Below, one piece after another: positions 59,525 to 64,000 of a stretch of DNA of 64,000 bases. The translations under genes were made by a program, and so were the position numbers. Origin of the DNA: Gnetum montanum (Eukaryota > Streptophyta > Gnetopsida > Gnetales > Gnetaceae). The stretch is from contig MNCI01006048.1 in NCBI GenBank assembly GCA_015680685.1, positions 3,303 through 67,302 on the forward strand. The letters are read 5' to 3'. Under the pieces are notes generated by a model. The model made no database searches and was not told the origin of the DNA. It worked only from the letters and a program-made list of their open reading frames with translations. Numbering within the stretch: position 1 is the stretch's first letter; each line of letters opens with the position of its first letter.

Positions 59525-61347
59525 ATGCATCCTCATCTTGATCAAGGATAATGACTGGGGGCTACTTGGGCAGTCGCTCATCAAACAAGATGTTTAGATC
59601 ATCCATGTCAACATTGGCCAACCCTTCAACCTCATGTTGCTATAATAGTGCCTCATCTACATGCCTTTTTTCCTCCACTACAATCTAGCCATACATCTTT
59701 GCTCCTCAACAACATTTTTATGCTCCTCCTTCACATGCCTCTACTCTTCTTTCATAGTGGTAGCTTGGGCTACCATCTCTTGTAGCTGATCTGTAGCCAT
59801 AACCAATTAGACAAGTTAGCAAATGTAGCCATAAGATATAGAACATAACATAGCCAAAAACACTAAGAATATAGCTAGAATTCCCTGTAACTGGCTGATA
59901 TGACTAGTTGAGCCTAAAGAGGATCTTTGGCTTGGTGGGTGGCTCTGATGCTAGTAGTGCTTTCATTGTGAGCCATTTCAACTTGGGCTTGGCTACCACA
60001 TTAGCCTCAGAATGCAGCTGTTAGGACCTATTGATGTCCACTAGAATTGTCAAGGGCTCCTCCCTCATCCTTTTAGGGGATTCACATTGCTTACCATCAA
60101 ATCCTTTGGTGGTAATAGATAGAAAGTCTCTCATGTCCTCCAATGGATTATGGGCCTACATAGTTGGATAAATATGCTTTATCCAAGGCCTAGAGACTTG
60201 GTTTGGATCTTGACTTATACATTGCCCATTCCTACTCACCACCAAGAACTTTATAAATCTCTATAGATAACCCATAAAAATGCATAATGCATGTGGATTA
60301 TTATAGAGGTGTATTTGTAGAGTTTGAAGGTTTCCTCCTTGAGGCCCATAGCCAAGGAAGTAGCCTAGTTGAAATGAGTATCCTCCATCAAGACCTTCTT
60401 GAAGGTCCATTTCTGTGTGATACTAATTACCTTCCTTTGTGACAACAATTTAGGAAAGGCACAAGATTAGAATAAAGGATAAGATTCCTTTTATTCAAGA
60501 TTCATGAAGCCATCCAATGCAAGTCCAGAGTGGTCCTTGCTGGTACTAGACCATTCTTCAACTTCCTCAAGATGGTAGACCTCCTTCACTTGTTTGGTAG
60601 CAACTATCATCCCATTAGTGGGAATACTAGACAAGTCATGGAAGGTTATCTCACTGATGGAAATGGTGATTATTATGCCTTGTACAATGGTGTGGAACAC
60701 ATTGGCTCTTGCATCGAAGGAGTCAATGATGTTCATCTTCTTTGCAAAAGGAATGGAAGGGCTAGATACCATGAAGACATTAAGCAAACCTACAAGCATG
60801 ATGTTGTTTGGATGTTTCCAAACACCTACTTCCTCAACCACTCATGTACCAGTCCCACATCACCAAATATTAGGATGAGGGTATCTACAGAGCATTTGGA
60901 AAGGGATATGATAACATTAGAAGGAGTGAAAGCTCTTACAAGATAATGATAAATGCCTAGCATTAGTACAAGTATGTTTAAATCATAGATTAAGATAGTA
61001 TGACACTTAAGACTCCAATAGCCATAAAGCATTATGTAAAACATAGGAAACCATTCTTATTCTCACCTTTCTTCTTCTTGCTTGGTGAAGCTCATGTAGG
61101 GATCCTAGCGGCAATGTCTTTATCTATAATGCTCTTGGGGGTCACCCACTAGTTGTGTGCTATTTTGATAGCTACACACTTCTTGTAAATAGAGTTGAAT
61201 GTGTTAGTGTATTCATTAAAGTATCCTCTTAAATATTCATATATAATAGTTCTGATCTTGGGACCTTTGGTAAACTCACTCAACATGGTTTGGGCCATCA
61301 CCAAGATTTAATCATTCTTGATCAAGCCTTGATCATTAACCCTATAC

Positions 61348-61436
61348 CTGCAAGATGCATGTAAAATCAATAAGTTAGGAATGCTAACCAAACTAGTAAA
61401 TCCAAGACATTAAAAACTTGTAATAACCATGCTTAC
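61348..61436 (-). other. 89-bp intron
   Basis: Minus-strand donor AAGG|GTAAGC and acceptor CTTGCAG|GTATAGG. Joining the exons keeps phase 2. Confidence 0.6.
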
Positions 61437-61889
61437 CCTTGCAGGCAATACACATTGCCTAGAGGATTCTAGAATAAGATATGGACTCTATGCATCATCA
61501 TGAGAGTATTATTAGCATTTTACTAAGAATACTTTGGCATCCTCTAGATGCCCAAAAGGTAACATGTACCAATTGTATCCTTACTCTCCATCGGCTCTCC
61601 TATTACCCAGGTTTCTAGATCATTAGTTATTAACTGGGTGACCAATCTCATAGACCTAGGTAGTAAGGTCTCCACTATAACCCTAGCCACATTTGTAGAT
61701 AAGTGTGACCATAGTATCACACTAAAGTATTATAAGATGTAGGCAAGGAATTACCTTACCCTTGGTCAAAACCATAGTGAGGCCCTCTCCAGGTTCATGT
61801 TAGGCAAAGGGATGTTTGCCTTAGGTTGGCTGATGTAACATAGAATGCTAACAAACTCAACCATGATGAATATGGGTTTCAGAAAGGCC

Positions 61890-63300
61890 CTACATGGGAA
61901 AATAAGAACATAATTAAGATCATGTCTTAACACTTAGAATTTCTTAACAAATTTTACAAAACATCTTAGTTGGGGGGGGGGGGGGGGGGGTTTGTGTTTG
62001 GGCGGAGGAATTAGCCTTCATAGAAAACTCTAAGGTTTTTGTTAAAATTTATTAAGTAATCCAAAATAGACATTATTACAACCCTTGTAGCCTTCACACA
62101 TCATAGCCAAAATCATGCCTCTATTTAAAACCACATTGACAAAAATAGCTTTAAAACCTTAAAAACCACCATAGGAAGATGCTTACTAAAAATAGTAAAA
62201 AAAATTTAATTATCTTAAAACTAAATTTAGAACATTTCCAACATCCTAGGGAATCTTCAAAAGCATGGGACATTGATAAGAAAAGTTTCTAAGCATGTCA
62301 ACACTACCCATCTCCAAGGGGTAAAGATAATACATCCATGACAGAGCCTAATTTACATAGCTGAGATGAAAAATTTAGAAAAAAAATTCATCAAAAATCT
62401 AATTTTAGTGATTCCATCACTAAAATAATCCTAAAACCGTAAAAGTTGTAGCCATAAGTAGAGGAAGCCAAAATCCCTAGCCATTTTTTCACAAAACATA
62501 GCAAAATTCACATAAATGTAGTTGTCACCATAAACCCCCTTTCATGTAGGGTTAGCAAAAAATTCTCCAAAACTTTGTTTGAGCTCCAAAAAAAGTAATT
62601 CCACCACTATTTGAAAGCTTAAATTAAGCCCTACATACCCATAGGCATAGAAAATTTTAAACCCTTTCAATTTCTCAAAATGAAAAATTGTAAGCCTTTA
62701 TAAAATTTGAAAAATGGCACAAATCCTAACTACACAACCTAATCAAAATGGTCATAACCTATCCACATCAACTCCAAAATGAATGAGATCATAGCTAATA
62801 GAAACCCTAAACCTAACACTAAAGACTCATAACCTTATATTTTGATAATTCACAACCATTTGTTTGTACAACTTGTATAGCTAAGGTTTCTTTTATGATA
62901 ACAAACATTAAAAAGCACAAAATTTACAAGAACTATTTTTTAAATCACATTAAACAAATCCAAATAATGAAACAACCTTAGGGAGGCATAAATACAATCA
63001 AAATACCATGTAGAATTTAGTTGAAATCATATTTTACCAAAACCTCTAGCCTAGATCTAAAAAAACATCTCCATCATCAAACTAGCAAAAAAAGCACATG
63101 AGAATGATAAATTTAATTTTAAAAACTAAATCAAATAATGACTAGAAGATTGAATGACCCTTGATCTATGTAGAAAGAGGTAAAATAAGAGGTGGTATTT
63201 CCTTGAAATTTAATTTTATGAACCTCCTTATTGTAAATCTAAGAAACAATGGCCTCTCTCCTAGCTAGGAAACTATAGAAAACAACTAAGAATGGCCTAC
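61890..63300 (-). other. Long possible intron or 5' region
   Basis: AT-rich, no coding similarity. Bounded on the minus strand by a donor (CCCAAG|GTAGGC) at 63300 and an acceptor (CCCATGTAG|GGCC) at 61890. The phase across it does not fit, so exon 1 is tentative. It contains the G19 run. Confidence 0.35.
61972..61990 (+). repeat. Run of 19 G
   Basis: An uninterrupted G19 tract in otherwise AT-rich DNA (TTAGTT-G19-TTTGTG). It could be genuine or a sequencing/assembly artefact. Confidence 0.9.
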
Positions 63301-63412
63301 CTTGGGGTAAGTGAGGATGATCCTTGGATTAAAAATAGCCTATGTAATTGGGAGATGTCATGTGCAGCCTCATTTTCCTCTTAGATCCTTCTATTTTTGC
63401 TACTGACTCCAT

Positions 63413-64000
63413 GTTTCTTAATGATTGCTCCACCAACATTGAAGTTTGAAAATCCAAAGGGTTGAAGCCTCTACACTACCTATGGATGGTAGCAACACTA
63501 AGAATGAGAAGTATTTTGTAGCATGAATCTTTGCTAGAGCTTTCATCTAATGTGTTGTATTCTAGGATGGTAGTTGTAATAAATTTTTGCAATACTTTAG
63601 CATTAAAATCTAGACTAAAACCTAAACGCCTCCTCCCTTATCCCCATTGCCAATTTTATGCACTAGAACTTAAGGTGCACTAAAGTGCAAAGGGGAAAAA
63701 GTCTTCTCTATGGTGGGAATGGTGAAATACAATAACTATATTCAAATGTTTGAATTTTTGATAGTGGCCCCCACCATACATCCTCCATGCATGGTGTTTC
63801 AAGTTTGGAAACTATAGCAATGTTAGGGTTTTGACCCCTTGGAACATCTATAATTATGCTTAAGCCTTCTCGCCATTGTATCTATGTGAGGTAGTGTGAA
63901 TACTAGTATCCCTTGCCTCACAATGCTTCCATACTAACCCCCTTATCATTTTTATTAGCAATGACCTACCCCATCAAGCCCCAAACTCTAAAAAGAAGTT
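63413..64000. other. No recognisable gene
   Basis: AT-rich sequence without coding features. It could be the 5' flank of the minus-strand region. Confidence 0.4.

Larger units (their letters stand above)
58790..63412 (-). pseudogene. Decayed, intron-bearing coding region of unknown family
   Basis: Not recognised. Reading right to left: a possible first exon with ATG (63412-63301); exon 61889-61437 (LKPIFIMVEFVSILCYISQP-like start, VETLLPRSMRLV in the middle); an 89-bp GT-AG intron; exon 61347-61067 (ILVMAQTMLSEFTKGPK); an intron of about 130 bp; and an open stretch 60932-60491 with a frame change (FHTIVQGIIITISISEITFH). After broken reading come an exon ending at 59525, a 92-bp intron, exon 59432-59295, a 120-bp intron, and exon 59174-about 58790, which is helical (RLNKSLWEQVMTFKKETKR). 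The 89-, 92- and 120-bp introns keep reading phase. Stops inside exons are nearly all explained by C-to-T at Q or R codons. It could be a transposon ORF or a host pseudogene. Confidence 0.55.

Noticed and set aside
60530-60946. Open frame of 138 codons on the plus strand
   Set aside because: It overlaps a minus-strand open stretch that fits the exon series on that strand. I recognise nothing in the plus-strand product. This choice is not certain.

Overview
This window looks like intergenic DNA from a large, repeat-rich land-plant nuclear genome. The evidence is Ty3/gypsy retrotransposons with plant-type domain order, plant-type LINEs, a plant O-methyltransferase relic with short GT-AG introns, and heavy C-to-T/G-to-A decay. 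I cannot name the species. No intact host gene is visible. Almost everything is nested and decayed retroelements, and the boundaries below rest on LTR ends, primer-binding sites and target-site duplications (TSDs) read directly. Element names are mine: A, B1, B2, B3, C1, D, E.

Layout. 1-7801 (+): 3' part of element A, the youngest-looking, with one polyprotein frame (protease, plant/archaeal-type RNase H, reverse transcriptase, degenerate RNase H, integrase) broken by one stop and one frameshift, then a 1.59-kb 3' LTR. A abuts internal sequence of B3 (7802-about 8420), whose LTR is cut off beside a broken caffeic-acid-type O-methyltransferase gene (8732-9745). 10206-12746: a decayed non-LTR element between two inverted LINE/SINE-type tails. 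13926-21048 (-): B1, complete with TSD CTTGG, carrying gag but no recognisable pol. 21110-44856 (-): C1, whose 5' LTR is split by B2 (31197-44200, +, TSD CACAT), a 13-kb element with gag, pol and a third ORF after integrase. 45260-47713 (+): an L1-type LINE relic. 47714-about 58790 (+): D, a different Ty3/gypsy group with a G-rich LTR, interrupted by E (51736-57465, +, TSD CACTG). 58790-63412 (-): a decayed coding region with several phase-consistent introns that I do not recognise. 63413-64000: nothing recognised.

How the parts relate. B1, B2, B3, C1 and E form one Athila-like family: LTRs of about 0.85-0.98 kb with TGATGA...TCATCA ends, a decayed tRNA-Asp-type primer-binding site, a gag with an unusual C/H motif, and, in B2, C1 and E, a third ORF after pol. 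B1 and E keep gag and LTRs but lack pol, so they look like non-autonomous relatives of B2. The points most worth a second look are the RNase H arrangement in A, the shared third ORF with its possible splice acceptor, the shared gag motif, and the intron-bearing region at the right end.
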